In this document: piece by piece, positions 15,880 to 24,002 of the stretch | How the letters are laid out: every line of letters begins with the position of its first letter | How positions within the stretch are numbered: position 1 is the first letter of the stretch | Assembly (NCBI GenBank): GCA_963793095.1 | Contig: CAWBYY010000001.1 | Coordinates: forward strand, 310,001 to 374,000 | DNA length: 64,000 nucleotides | Origin: CAVWDI01 sp963793095 | GTDB taxonomy: Bacteria; Chloroflexota; Anaerolineae; Anaerolineales; UBA4823 | Direction of reading: 5' to 3' | Program-made: the position numbers and the translations under genes | The notes under the pieces: generated by a model | Told to the model about the DNA's origin: nothing | The model's database searches: none | Seen by the model: only the letters and a program-made list of their open reading frames with translations

Positions 15880-17813
15880 CAGTCATTCTCCAAATTGTTT
15901 GAATTGAATGCAGGCTGGGACGCCATTGCGAGGATCTCACCGGTTTGTGCGTTGAGCACTGTCAGAGCCCCGGTTGTCCCATCCAACATATTATCAACAA
16001 ATTGTTGAAGTTCAAGGTCGAGGCTTAACCTGATATCAACACCGGGAGGAGGCTGCCCGTACAATAAGTGCTGGTGCCAGACTGCTTGAGGTGGATTTCC
16101 AGACCAGCCGCGCAGGTAGTCGTCCATGCTCGCTTCCAGGCCGGATTGACCGTAGAGAGGATTTGTATAGCCCACAATATTGGACAGAGGCGGGTAGTTA
16201 GTTTTTCTGAAATAGCTGCCCGCCTCTCCGGAGGTAATGTTGATCGGATTATTATTCCGGTCTAGAATTGAGCCTCTTTTTACATAAAGGTCGCTCATTG
16301 ATCTGCGCGGGTTATCAGTGCGGGCAATTAAATCCGGGCTGCGGACAATAGACCACCAACCGATTATGATAGAAATCAGACCAATACAAATGAAAATAAG
16401 TACGCCAAAATTTATAAAGGGCCTGGCAGGTACTGGTTCAGGCAGCTCAGTTCCGGTTCTGCTGCTGATAACAAGCAGCAGGAAAAGGCATAGATATGTC
16501 GTTAGAAGTGAGGAACCGCCATACGAAATAAAAGGAAGGTTGATCCCTGTCAGTGGAAGCATACGGATATTGCCGGCTATGATTAATATACTCTGTCCAA
16601 TCAATAAGGAAATAATGCCGGCTGAAAGGTAACTTCGAAAAGGATTACGGGCGTTGATTGCGATGTTGAGACCCCGGTTAGTAAATAGAGCCAGGAGAAT
16701 CAGCAGGGCAGCGGCGCCGATAAAGCCGCTTTCTTCGGTGATGGCAGTGAATACAAAATCGGATTGTGAAATTGGTACGAGGTTCGGGTATCCCAAACCC
16801 GGCCCACGACCGAAAATGCCGCCGTTTGCAATTGCAATCAATGATTGGACGATCTGGTAGGTGCTGCCGCTTGGATCACGCCAGGGAAACAGCCAGGAAT
16901 CGACTCGCAGTTTTACGATATCAACCGTAAAGTAACCGATAATAAATGCCACCGTGACACCAATAACCGCAATAACAAAATATCTAAACTGACCTGTTGC
17001 AAAATAAAGTATGGATGTGTAAATAAATATCAATATCAATGCGGTGCCCATATCTCTCTGGATGAGTACCAGAGCAATCGCAATTACCATAATTACCAGG
17101 GTGGGTGCCAGCAGGGAAAGGTTGAATGAATTTGTAAATTCCGAAATACGATCCACAAGGCGGGGTCTTTTTGTCCTGCTGGTTGAATCTGGCGTTGACT
17201 GTGAAACTATTCCTTCTAGACGCGGGTATTGATCGGCAAGATATGCTGACAGGTAGATAATGAGCAGAAGTTTTAGAGGTTCTGAAGGTTGAAAGTAGAA
17301 ACCGCAGCAGCCCAGCCACATTGGTGGGCCGTAGCCCAACGGATTTGTACCCAGAAACAGGGTCAGAGCAATAAGAAAGATGGAGATAAACAGCCAGATG
17401 TATTTGTAACGGCGGAGTATTTCCAGATCAAATTTCAACCACAAACCGCAAACTAAGATAAAGGCGGATATCAATAACCAGATGGTCTGGCGCAAACCCA
17501 GGGGCGGCAGCAGGCGCCAGATCGTCAATAATCCCCAACCGCTCATCAAGGCAGCCACAGGTATAAGATACGGATCCCGTCCTGGCAGCCGTGCTGTTGT
17601 TACAAGGTGGACCAGGCTGAAGATAATCAGCCACACCAGGACACCGGACCAGTGCCGCCAGTGTAAATCGACGTCAAAACTGCGTTCTCTCACTATTGGC
17701 GAGAACGTTAATAGGGCAGCATAGACTAGAACAAACAATCCAGCCAGGATTAATAACCGGAACTGGATCCGGCTGGCGGCGGTTGGTTTAAATAAATCGA
17801 GTGATTGTGTCAA
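15816..17813 (-). CDS. RodA/FtsW-type SEDS glycosyltransferase fused to class B PBP N-terminal part
   Basis: SEDS proteins polymerise lipid II into glycan strands. Residues about 1-470 hold ten or more membrane helices with family marks: FLGTNPLGYGPPMWL, PSEPLKLLLIIYLSAYLA, PWRDPSGSTYQIVQS with the Asp that is catalytic in RodA, QSLIAIANGGIFGRG, and SDFVFTAITEESGFIG. From about residue 495 a PBP pedestal begins (LYVKRGSILDRNNNPI, GLEASMDDYLRG, VDIRLSLDLELQQFVD, ALTVLNAQTGEILAMASQPAF). The frame then breaks, and the transpeptidase part follows in another frame down to 15083; corrected length is about 909 residues. Normally RodA and its PBP are separate proteins that pair in the membrane, so this fusion fixes that pairing. 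Upstream genes are MTA phosphorylase, FhaB-like and FhaA-like. The frame ends falsely at 15816. Confidence 0.9.
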   Translation of the reverse strand: MTQSLDLFKPTAASRIQFRLLILAGLFVLVYAALLTFSPIVRERSFDVDLHWRHWSGVLVWLIIFSLVHLVTTARLPGRDPYLIPVAALMSGWGLLTIWRLLPPLGLRQTIWLLISAFILVCGLWLKFDLEILRRYKYIWLFISIFLIALTLFLGTNPLGYGPPMWLGCCGFYFQPSEPLKLLLIIYLSAYLADQYPRLEGIVSQSTPDSTSRTKRPRLVDRISEFTNSFNLSLLAPTLVIMVIAIALVLIQRDMGTALILIFIYTSILYFATGQFRYFVIAVIGVTVAFIIGYFTVDIVKLRVDSWLFPWRDPSGSTYQIVQSLIAIANGGIFGRGPGLGYPNLVPISQSDFVFTAITEESGFIGAAALLILLALFTNRGLNIAINARNPFRSYLSAGIISLLIGQSILIIAGNIRMLPLTGINLPFISYGGSSLLTTYLCLFLLLVISSRTGTELPEPVPARPFINFGVLIFICIGLISIIIGWWSIVRSPDLIARTDNPRRSMSDLYVKRGSILDRNNNPINITSGEAGSYFRKTNYPPLSNIVGYTNPLYGQSGLEASMDDYLRGWSGNPPQAVWHQHLLYGQPPPGVDIRLSLDLELQQFVDNMLDGTTGALTVLNAQTGEILAMASQPAFNSNNLENDWEKSCKGSKFTPVQPSIPGIV

Positions 17814-17878
17814 AGCGGGAAATTCTTTTAATTAAGGTTTTATCCATTCTCAGATCAAAAATCCTGTTTTTTTATTCA

Positions 17879-18745
17879 CTACTCCAGGTATTTTTTGACA
17901 AGCAAATCAAGGCGGGCGCGGGTCTCAGGTGGAATTTGATTCGGGTTGGTTATCAATGAATCAGCCAGGGCGTTTTTACAGCGGCAATCTCTTGTCTCTG
18001 GCAAGTTCTGAACAACATTCAAAATGGCGCGCCTGGCTATCTCGGTGTTTTGTTCCAGGATTTCAATAACCATTTCCACGGTCACAGGTTCCTCACTGAC
18101 ATGCCAGACATCGTAATCGGTCACATGCGCCATCACTGCATAACACATCTCCGCTTCTCTTGCCAGGAACGCTTCAGGGGCAGTGGTCATCCCGATAATA
18201 GACATACCCCATGACCGGAATACATTCGATTCAGCCTGGGTTGAGAATCGCGGCCCTTCGATTGTGATAAACGAACCCCCTTTGTGAACGATCGCTCCTG
18301 TCTCAACCAAAGAAGAATAGAGAATGTTCGAAAAATCTATACAGAAAGGCTTATCGACACTGATATGGGAGACAATACCATCGCTGAAAAAGCTGTTTCT
18401 GCGTCCTTTTGTGAAATCAAATAACTGGTCCGGTATTACGATATTGCGCGGCGCGAAGTCCTCCCGGAGAGAGCCGCATGCACTGACGCTGATGATGCGT
18501 TCAACACCCAGCGTTTTTAATGCGTATATATTTGCCCTGAAATTGATTTCGGAAGGCGAAATTGAATGACCGATACCATGTCTTGCCAGAAAAGCGACAG
18601 GCTGCTGATCCACTTTTCCGACAATAATTGGAGCGCTTGGTTTTCCAAAGGGGGTGGAGATATCAAATACCTGTTGGTTCTTAAGTCCACTCAATTCATA
18701 TAAGCCGGAACCGCCGATAACAGCAAGTTTTGGGTTGTCTGGCAT
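17879..18745 (-). CDS. mtnP: S-methyl-5'-thioadenosine phosphorylase
   Basis: Splits methylthioadenosine with phosphate to adenine and methylthioribose-1-phosphate. The 288-residue protein has the family nucleoside phosphorylase signature: GGSGLYELSGL, phosphate-binding FLARHGIGHSISPSEINFRANI, VSACGSLRE, the substrate loop TIEGPRFSTQAES and MTTAPEAFLAREAEMCYAVM followed by TDYDVW. The Asp-containing TDYDVWH near residue 220 fits the purine-binding site; MTAPs usually have DYDCW, so specificity for MTA over inosine or guanosine is likely but not certain. The product feeds MtnA (36577). It starts two bases after the FhaB-like gene, with AGGAG inside that gene's end, so it is coupled to the FHA/cell-wall operon. 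Confidence 0.9.
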   Translation of the reverse strand: MPDNPKLAVIGGSGLYELSGLKNQQVFDISTPFGKPSAPIIVGKVDQQPVAFLARHGIGHSISPSEINFRANIYALKTLGVERIISVSACGSLREDFAPRNIVIPDQLFDFTKGRRNSFFSDGIVSHISVDKPFCIDFSNILYSSLVETGAIVHKGGSFITIEGPRFSTQAESNVFRSWGMSIIGMTTAPEAFLAREAEMCYAVMAHVTDYDVWHVSEEPVTVEMVIEILEQNTEIARRAILNVVQNLPETRDCRCKNALADSLITNPNQIPPETRARLDLLVKKYLE

Positions 18746-18747
18746 GT

Positions 18748-19176
18748 TTAATTCTCCTGAATCTGAATTTCAAATGTAAAAATTCCCAATTTCAGCACAT
18801 CACCGGAGGTAATCAAATGCTCATCGAATATCCGTTCATTATTCAGAAATGTTCCATTTGTCGATTCTAAATCTTTAGCCCACCACTGATCATGATGGTA
18901 AGAAAGCAGGGCATGCTGAGCGGAAATTGTATTGTCTTCAATCTGCAGATCGCTGGTTGGATCTCTTCCCAGTACTATTTCAGATTGGATAAACGAGGTG
19001 CTTTCAGGTTCTTCCATGCCAAGTTTAATCAGGGTTAATTTCGGGCTTTGAGGTATTGAGCGGGTTTTTTCCTGGGTCTTCATATCTCTCCAAAGCGTGT
19101 AAAGCGCCCAGGCAATAAAACCATACAAAACAACCACCAGAATAATCCGCAGCAATAGTAGAACGTATGCGCTCAT
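18748..19176 (-). CDS. FhaB-like membrane-anchored FHA-domain protein
   Basis: A 142-residue protein with one N-terminal membrane helix (about residues 4-27) and a cytoplasmic FHA domain (about residues 65-140). The phosphothreonine-reading motifs are visible: VLGRDPTSDLQIEDN, then SAQHALLSYHHDQWWAKDLES and NGTFLNNERI. Its size and layout match FhaB/FipA of actinobacteria, which links Ser/Thr kinase signalling to division and wall synthesis. It lies between the FhaA-like and mtnP genes, with the RodA-PBP fusion next, the same order as the actinobacterial fhaA-fhaB-rodA-pbpA cluster. No kinase or phosphatase gene is in the window. Anchoring orientation is inferred. Confidence 0.9.
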   Translation of the reverse strand: MSAYVLLLLRIILVVVLYGFIAWALYTLWRDMKTQEKTRSIPQSPKLTLIKLGMEEPESTSFIQSEIVLGRDPTSDLQIEDNTISAQHALLSYHHDQWWAKDLESTNGTFLNNERIFDEHLITSGDVLKLGIFTFEIQIQEN

Positions 19177-19211
19177 CTCTAATTCACTTTTATTTTAACC
19201 ATTTTCTGGAA

Positions 19212-19973
19212 TTAAAAATCGATCGTTATTTGCTGTGTATTTTCTTGAGCGGATTTTTCCTGGCCGTAGACAAGCGGAACACCAGCCAGCGAGATTACAT
19301 CCCCCGGATGGAGAACTCGCTGGTTAATCCGATCTCCATTGACGAATGTTCCGCCGGAAGAATTCAGGTCAAACAGGACAAAATTGCCGTTTATCGCCCG
19401 GATCTGGGCATGCTGGCGGGAAACCCGCCGGTCATTAATCACCAGCTGGTTTTCAGGGTACCTGCCTATTTTTATATTTGACTGGTCGCATGTAAAAAAT
19501 TCGGTTCCATCAACGATCAAGTATGCATCAGGTGGGATTTCGGTATCAGACTGCTCCTCATCAATTGAGATTGCAGTTGTCTGGGTTATATTGTCCCCTC
19601 GATAATTAAGTTCGATCCTGATATCTCCCGGGGCGACATCAGGGTCAGGTTCAACTTTAATCATAGGTGTGGATTCAAACCGGATGCCTTCTTCCCTTGA
19701 GTACTGTCTTAAATTGATGGCTGTCGATTCCAAAGTTCCCTGGTCTGAAAGCCATTCATCTACGTGGCCTGGATTTACTCTGACCACGAAGTTGTCAGGC
19801 GCAAAAATTTCTCCACTCACTTCCCGTTTTTCACTCTCTTTAAGGGCAGAGATCAGATTTTTATTCAAAAGAGTAAAACGGTCTTTCGATAAGAATAATT
19901 TTGAAGAACTGCCTTCGATAAGCGCCTGCAGTCTTCTCTCTATCAGGTTGAGTTTGTTCTCTATATCCTTCAT
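19212..19973 (-). CDS. FhaA-like protein (DUF3662 plus FHA domain)
   Basis: The 253-residue protein has an N-terminal DUF3662-like domain (about residues 1-125; starts MKDIENKLNLIERRLQALIE and contains LLNKNLISALKES and APDNFVVRVNPGHVDEWL), a linker, then a C-terminal FHA domain (about 150-240) with KIGRYPENQLVINDRRVSRQHAQI, NFVLFDLNSSGGTFVNG and HPGDVISLAG. This is the exact architecture of mycobacterial FhaA, whose FHA domain binds the phosphorylated MurJ-like flippase pathway protein. It begins the minus-strand cell-wall operon (FhaA, FhaB, MtnP, RodA-PBP) and is divergent from the archease gene. No membrane segment is seen. Confidence 0.92.
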   Translation of the reverse strand: MKDIENKLNLIERRLQALIEGSSSKLFLSKDRFTLLNKNLISALKESEKREVSGEIFAPDNFVVRVNPGHVDEWLSDQGTLESTAINLRQYSREEGIRFESTPMIKVEPDPDVAPGDIRIELNYRGDNITQTTAISIDEEQSDTEIPPDAYLIVDGTEFFTCDQSNIKIGRYPENQLVINDRRVSRQHAQIRAINGNFVLFDLNSSGGTFVNGDRINQRVLHPGDVISLAGVPLVYGQEKSAQENTQQITIDF

Positions 19974-20114
19974 AATAAAACCTGGAGTTGATTTTCAGGT
20001 ATTTGAATTGAATGATTAATTCGAATTTCAGCGAATCATAATTGATTTTTATAAAAATTGCCGGAATATTATCCCACCATAAACACAAATAATAATTAGA
20101 AATAAATTATACTG

Positions 20115-20534
20115 ATGGAAATGAATATTCAGGAATCCGGTTACATCGAGGTAGAACACACTGCTGATTGGGAATTAGAAGTCTGGGCTCCAGACATTGA
20201 AAGATTGTTTGAAGTGTCAGCCCGGGGTATGTACCACCTGGCAGGTATTATATTACAGGATAAACCAAGGGAAATACGGATGTTTGTTATCGATGGCCCT
20301 GATCCTGAAAGTATGATAGTCAATTTTTTATCTGAATTGTTATTTTATTCTGAAATGGAATCGCTGGCATTCGATACTTTCGATTTTAAAAAATCAGGAA
20401 ACAGCATATCCGCTGTTGTTGAAGGCGCAGGAATAAAAAGTATTGAAAAGGAGATTAAAGCAGTCACCTACCACAATCTTAAAATCCGGCAGGGAAAACA
20501 CGGATTGGAAGTAAGGATCATATTCGATGTTTGA
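20115..20534 (+). CDS. Archease, RtcB cofactor
   Basis: Archease speeds the guanylylation and turnover of the RNA ligase RtcB. The 139-residue protein has the family start IEVEHTADWELEVWAPD with the metal-binding Asp, the middle VNFLSELLFYSEME, and the signature EKEIKAVTYHNLKIRQ near the C-terminus. It overlaps or abuts rtcB, whose ATG lies 44 bases after its stop. ATG codons at 20115 and 20121 are both possible starts; a TATACT just upstream (20107-20112) would place transcription start at about the start codon, so the message may be leaderless. Divergent from the FhaA-like gene across a 141-base AT-rich gap. Confidence 0.93.
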   Translation: MEMNIQESGYIEVEHTADWELEVWAPDIERLFEVSARGMYHLAGIILQDKPREIRMFVIDGPDPESMIVNFLSELLFYSEMESLAFDTFDFKKSGNSISAVVEGAGIKSIEKEIKAVTYHNLKIRQGKHGLEVRIIFDV

Positions 20535-20578
20535 AATCAGTTACTTGGAGGTTGCAAAAAGAAGCGAGGAGGTTTGAG

Positions 20579-22030
20579 ATGGTTAATATTTCTGATTTGA
20601 AGCAGATTAATGAATATGAGTGGGAGATTCCGAGTAGTTACCGGGATGATATGCGAGTCCCGGTCCGGGTGTTTGTCTCAAGGCGGCTGCTTGACCAAAT
20701 AATAACAGACAGATCTCTTGAACAGGCAGTTAATTCAGCGACCCTGCCGGGTCTGGTTGGAAAGGTTCTGGTCATGCCAGATATGCACCAGGGATATGGT
20801 TTTCCGATTGGAGGCGTTGCTGCCACTCGCTACCCGGATGGGGTGATTTCGCCAGGCGGCATTGGCTATGACATTAACTGCGGTGTGAGATTGCTCGCCT
20901 CCCAAATTCCATACGAAGAAGCACTGCCGTACTTGGACGAACTTGCAACTGCACTGGATATGTACTGTCCTAGCGGGGTGGGTAAGAAGGGTTCTGTCCG
21001 GCTAAACCAGAAGGAGCTTGACCGTGTTTGTATTGACGGATCGCGCTGGGCATTAAGAAACGGGTATGCGGATGATACGGATATCCAGAGAACAGAGGCG
21101 GGTGGGAGGATTGAGGGGGCTGATCCGAATACCGTCAGTTTAAGAGCAAAAGAACGGGGTAGACCGCAGTTGGGGACTCTAGGTGCGGGGAATCATTTTA
21201 TTGAAGTGGATATCGTAGACCAGATCTTTGATAAAAATGCTGCCGATGTTATGGGATTGGCTGTTGGAAACATAGTTGTCCAGATCCACTGTGGTTCACG
21301 CGGGTTTGGGCACCAGATATGCTCGGACTATGTGAGGGAATTTCAGGGAGCGGTTCAGAGATACGGGATTAAACTGCCAGACCGGGAGCTGGTTTCCGCG
21401 CCGTTGAACTCACAGGAGGGGGTAAATTATCTGGCAGCAATGCGTTCAGCCGCCAATTATGCCTTCGCAAACCGCCAAGTGCTGGCGCATTTCACCCGCC
21501 AGGCGTTTGATAAAGTGTTCGCCAGAAATGTTTCTAACTGGGGTCTCACCCAGGTGTATGATATCGCCCACAATATGGGCAAGATTGAAACGCACAAAAT
21601 TGAAGGTAAAGAAATGAAGGTGTGTGTTCACCGCAAAGGCGCCACCCGGGCGTTTGGACCCGGATTCATGGAACTTCCGCCGGAATACAGGCCGTTCGGC
21701 CAGCCTGTTCTTGTCCCCGGTAGCATGGGAACTGCTTCCTGGGTGCTGGTAGGTACAGAGGAGAGTATGCAGCGTTCGTTTGGATCAAGCTGCCACGGCG
21801 CCGGGCGGGTGATGAGCCGGAAACAGGCCAAGAAACAGGTGAGAGGGGAGAATCTCCGCTCAAAGCTGGAAAAGGATGGCATCCGGATCAGGGCAGGCTC
21901 TATGGCGGGGCTTGCGGAGGAAGCTCCCCAGGCGTATAAAGATGTGGATGAAGTGGTTGCAACGGTTTCCGGGGCTGGGATTGCCAGGAAAGTAGCCAGA
22001 TTAATACCAGCCGCAGTTGTAAAGGGATAA
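20579..22030 (+). CDS. rtcB: tRNA-splicing/RNA-repair ligase RtcB
   Basis: Joins RNA 2',3'-cyclic phosphate (or 3'-phosphate) ends to 5'-OH ends with GTP and Mn2+. The start at ATG 20579 is chosen because AGGAGG lies just before it; the frame is open upstream to a TTG overlapping the archease gene. Length 483 residues is normal. Motifs seen: MPDMHQGYGFPIGGVAA, SPGGIGYDINCGVRLL with metal-binding Asp and Cys, LGAGNHFIEV, VQIHCGSRGFGHQICSDY, and GSCHGAGR-like SSCHGAGRVMSR, which carries the His that takes up GMP. In bacteria RtcB repairs RNA cut by stress nucleases. Archease-rtcB forms a two-gene operon. Confidence 0.97.
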   Translation: MVNISDLKQINEYEWEIPSSYRDDMRVPVRVFVSRRLLDQIITDRSLEQAVNSATLPGLVGKVLVMPDMHQGYGFPIGGVAATRYPDGVISPGGIGYDINCGVRLLASQIPYEEALPYLDELATALDMYCPSGVGKKGSVRLNQKELDRVCIDGSRWALRNGYADDTDIQRTEAGGRIEGADPNTVSLRAKERGRPQLGTLGAGNHFIEVDIVDQIFDKNAADVMGLAVGNIVVQIHCGSRGFGHQICSDYVREFQGAVQRYGIKLPDRELVSAPLNSQEGVNYLAAMRSAANYAFANRQVLAHFTRQAFDKVFARNVSNWGLTQVYDIAHNMGKIETHKIEGKEMKVCVHRKGATRAFGPGFMELPPEYRPFGQPVLVPGSMGTASWVLVGTEESMQRSFGSSCHGAGRVMSRKQAKKQVRGENLRSKLEKDGIRIRAGSMAGLAEEAPQAYKDVDEVVATVSGAGIARKVARLIPAAVVKG

Positions 22031-22103
22031 CCCTTATTTTCCAACGGGAACTTTTTCCTTTGCTTTTTCGTTAATTCAAAGAGAGAAAAAAAAGGAGATC
22101 CCC

Positions 22104-22631
22104 ATGATTTTATTTTTCCAAACAAATAATTTTTCAACCCGCATTTTTCCTGCACTGATCTTATTTATCCTGATTTCGGCATGCAGCCCAGGACCCTCTC
22201 CGGATCAGGCAGTCGAAAGCCTATCAACAAACCGGGATGTTAACATAAACGCCGGAAACGGAGGGGTTGATTCTAAAAATCCAGTGGTCTCTGGTTACTG
22301 GAAACCTTCACCAGAAGATCAAAAGCTATTTAAAGAGGATGCATTTGTCGAGAAAACCGAAATACTTATATTAGAAAGCTATCCGCCCCAGTTTGTATTG
22401 AATATAAAAGGTTCGCTACCTACCCCGTGTAATGAATTACGCGTCCGGATTGAAGATCCAGATGATAAAAACCGGATAGATATAGAGGTGTATTCCGTTA
22501 TCGATCCGGATAAGATTTGTGTCCAGGTTCTGGAGGAGTTTGAGGAAAATGTACCACTCGGAACCCCGCCGCCAGGTTACTATGCCGTGTTTGTGAATGG
22601 AGAAGAGCTTGGCGAGATAGGCTATGAATAG
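22104..22631 (+). CDS. Small lipoprotein of unknown function
   Basis: A 175-residue exported protein. An N-terminal hydrophobic stretch (about residues 12-27) ends in the lipobox LISAC, so it would be lipidated by Lgt. The mature part is hydrophilic with several beta-strand segments (PCNELRVRIEDPDD, NRIDIEVYSV, GYYAVFVNGEEL), suggesting a small beta-sandwich. Two Cys occur in the mature part (about residues 111 and 138) and could form a disulfide. I recognise no family. AAAGGAG precedes the ATG. It lies 73 bases after rtcB and 13 bases before ridA. Confidence 0.75.
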   Translation: MILFFQTNNFSTRIFPALILFILISACSPGPSPDQAVESLSTNRDVNINAGNGGVDSKNPVVSGYWKPSPEDQKLFKEDAFVEKTEILILESYPPQFVLNIKGSLPTPCNELRVRIEDPDDKNRIDIEVYSVIDPDKICVQVLEEFEENVPLGTPPPGYYAVFVNGEELGEIGYE

Positions 22632-22644
22632 AAAGAGGTAAAAG

Positions 22645-23061
22645 ATGACAGGTTTAAAACAGATTATCCAACCTGATGAGATCCCATCTCCAAGTGTCTA
22701 TCCATACTCACAGGCTGTAATGGTGCAGACAAACCGTTTGCTCTTTATTGCCGGTCAGCCCGCAATGGATGCAGATTCCCGGACAGTTGGGGTGGGGGAT
22801 ATCGCTGCCCAGACCCGCCAGGTTTACCGGAATATCAGCAGCGTGCTCAAGAGCGCCGGGGCTGATTTCAGCAATGTTGTTGAATTAACCACTTTTATCG
22901 TCGGCAGGGAGAACCTGAAAGCCCATCGCGAAGCACTGTTTGAGATTTACAATGACCTGCTGCCCAGCCAGGATTACCCTCCGGATTCAGTTGTCCTTGT
23001 GGCGGGGCTGTACCGGGAAGACTTTTTGATCGAAGTTAAAGCTATCGCTGCTTTGCCTTAG
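22645..23061 (+). CDS. ridA: RidA/YjgF-family enamine/imine deaminase
   Basis: RidA proteins hydrolyse reactive 2-aminoacrylate-type enamines and imines released by PLP enzymes. The 138-residue protein has the family path IPSPSVYPYSQAVMVQTNRLLFIAGQ, TRQVYRNISSVLKSAGADFSNVVELTTF and the C-terminal VVLVAGLYREDFLIEVKAIAALP. The Arg at the canonical active-site position before the last strand is not obvious (the sequence reads GLYREDFL), so the exact subfamily is uncertain. A GAGGTAAAAG site precedes the ATG, and a strong bidirectional terminator follows. Confidence 0.88.
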   Translation: MTGLKQIIQPDEIPSPSVYPYSQAVMVQTNRLLFIAGQPAMDADSRTVGVGDIAAQTRQVYRNISSVLKSAGADFSNVVELTTFIVGRENLKAHREALFEIYNDLLPSQDYPPDSVVLVAGLYREDFLIEVKAIAALP

Positions 23062-23175
23062 TCGTTTTTATAGAAGAAACCCGGCTCATTAAGCAATCTA
23101 AACCTCCAGGCATTTTACAGACACCTCAAATTCGGTTTGCTTGCGTTTCCAGGAGGAATTTTCTAATCCTGCCTG

Positions 23176-23208
23176 AAAAGCGGGTGGCTCAGACAGCCAC
23201 CCGCTTTT
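23176..23208. terminator. Bidirectional rho-independent terminator between ridA and aapP
   Basis: AAAAGCGGGTGGCT (23176-23189) and AGCCACCCGCTTTT (23195-23208) form a perfect 14-bp stem around a five-base loop, with T tails on both strands. It serves the convergent ridA (+) and aap operon (-). Confidence 0.95.
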
Positions 23209-23240
23209 AGTAATTGCCTGTATAAATTGGTAAAAAAATT

Positions 23241-23993
23241 TTAATGCTGGAGGATTTGGGAAAGGAATAACTTGGTGCGGTCTTCCTTAGGGTTGTGGAA
23301 GATATCATGTGGCGTCCCGCTTTCGACAATAAGCCCTTCGTCGAAAAAGTACATCCGGTCGGCAACGCCCCGGGCGAAACCCATCTCATGGGTTACTACC
23401 AGCATGGTCATACCGGTATTCGCCAATTCAACCATAACATCGAGCACTTCCTTGATCATCTCCGGGTCCAGGGCAGAGGTTGGTTCATCGAATAACATAA
23501 TTTTGGGCTGCATGGCAAGTGCGCGCGCCATTGCTACTCTTTGCTGCTGACCGCCTGACAACTGGGCCGGGTACTTCTCTGCCTGTTCCGGGATTCCAAC
23601 CCTTTCAAGAAGCTGTATGGCAATCTCTTCGGCTTTATCTTTGGGCCATTTCCGCACCCGAATCGGAGCCAGCGTTATGTTTTGCATTACAGTCAAATGC
23701 GGGAACAGGTTAAATAATTGAAATACCATCCCCGTCTCCATCCGGATCGCTTCAATATTACGCACATCATGGGTCAGTTCGATACCGTCGACAATAATAT
23801 CTCCCTTCTGATGTTCTTCCAGCCGGTTGATCGTACGGATAAAAGTGGACTTGCCCGAGCCGGAGGGTCCGAAAATAACAATCACTTCCCCTTTCATGAC
23901 CTCCATGCTGATGCCTCTCAGGGCTTCAAAATTTCCGTACCATTTATGTACATCCCGACAGATAATGATCGGTTCTTCCATTTTATCGTTCAT
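23241..23993 (-). CDS. aapP: Amino-acid ABC transporter ATP-binding protein
   Basis: Energises import of polar or general L-amino acids. The 250-residue ATPase has Walker A FGPSGSGKSTFIR (about residue 42), the Q-loop with MVFQLFNLFPHLTV, the ABC signature LSGGQQQRVAMARAL, Walker B KIMLFDEPTSALDPE and the switch His in LVVTHEMGFA, all canonical for the GlnQ/AapP group. It is the last gene of aapJ-Q-M-P and starts 9 bases after aapM. Length and motifs are intact. The bidirectional terminator follows its stop. Confidence 0.96.
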   Translation of the reverse strand: MNDKMEEPIIICRDVHKWYGNFEALRGISMEVMKGEVIVIFGPSGSGKSTFIRTINRLEEHQKGDIIVDGIELTHDVRNIEAIRMETGMVFQLFNLFPHLTVMQNITLAPIRVRKWPKDKAEEIAIQLLERVGIPEQAEKYPAQLSGGQQQRVAMARALAMQPKIMLFDEPTSALDPEMIKEVLDVMVELANTGMTMLVVTHEMGFARGVADRMYFFDEGLIVESGTPHDIFHNPKEDRTKLFLSQILQH

Positions 23994-24002
23994 TTTATCT
24001 CC

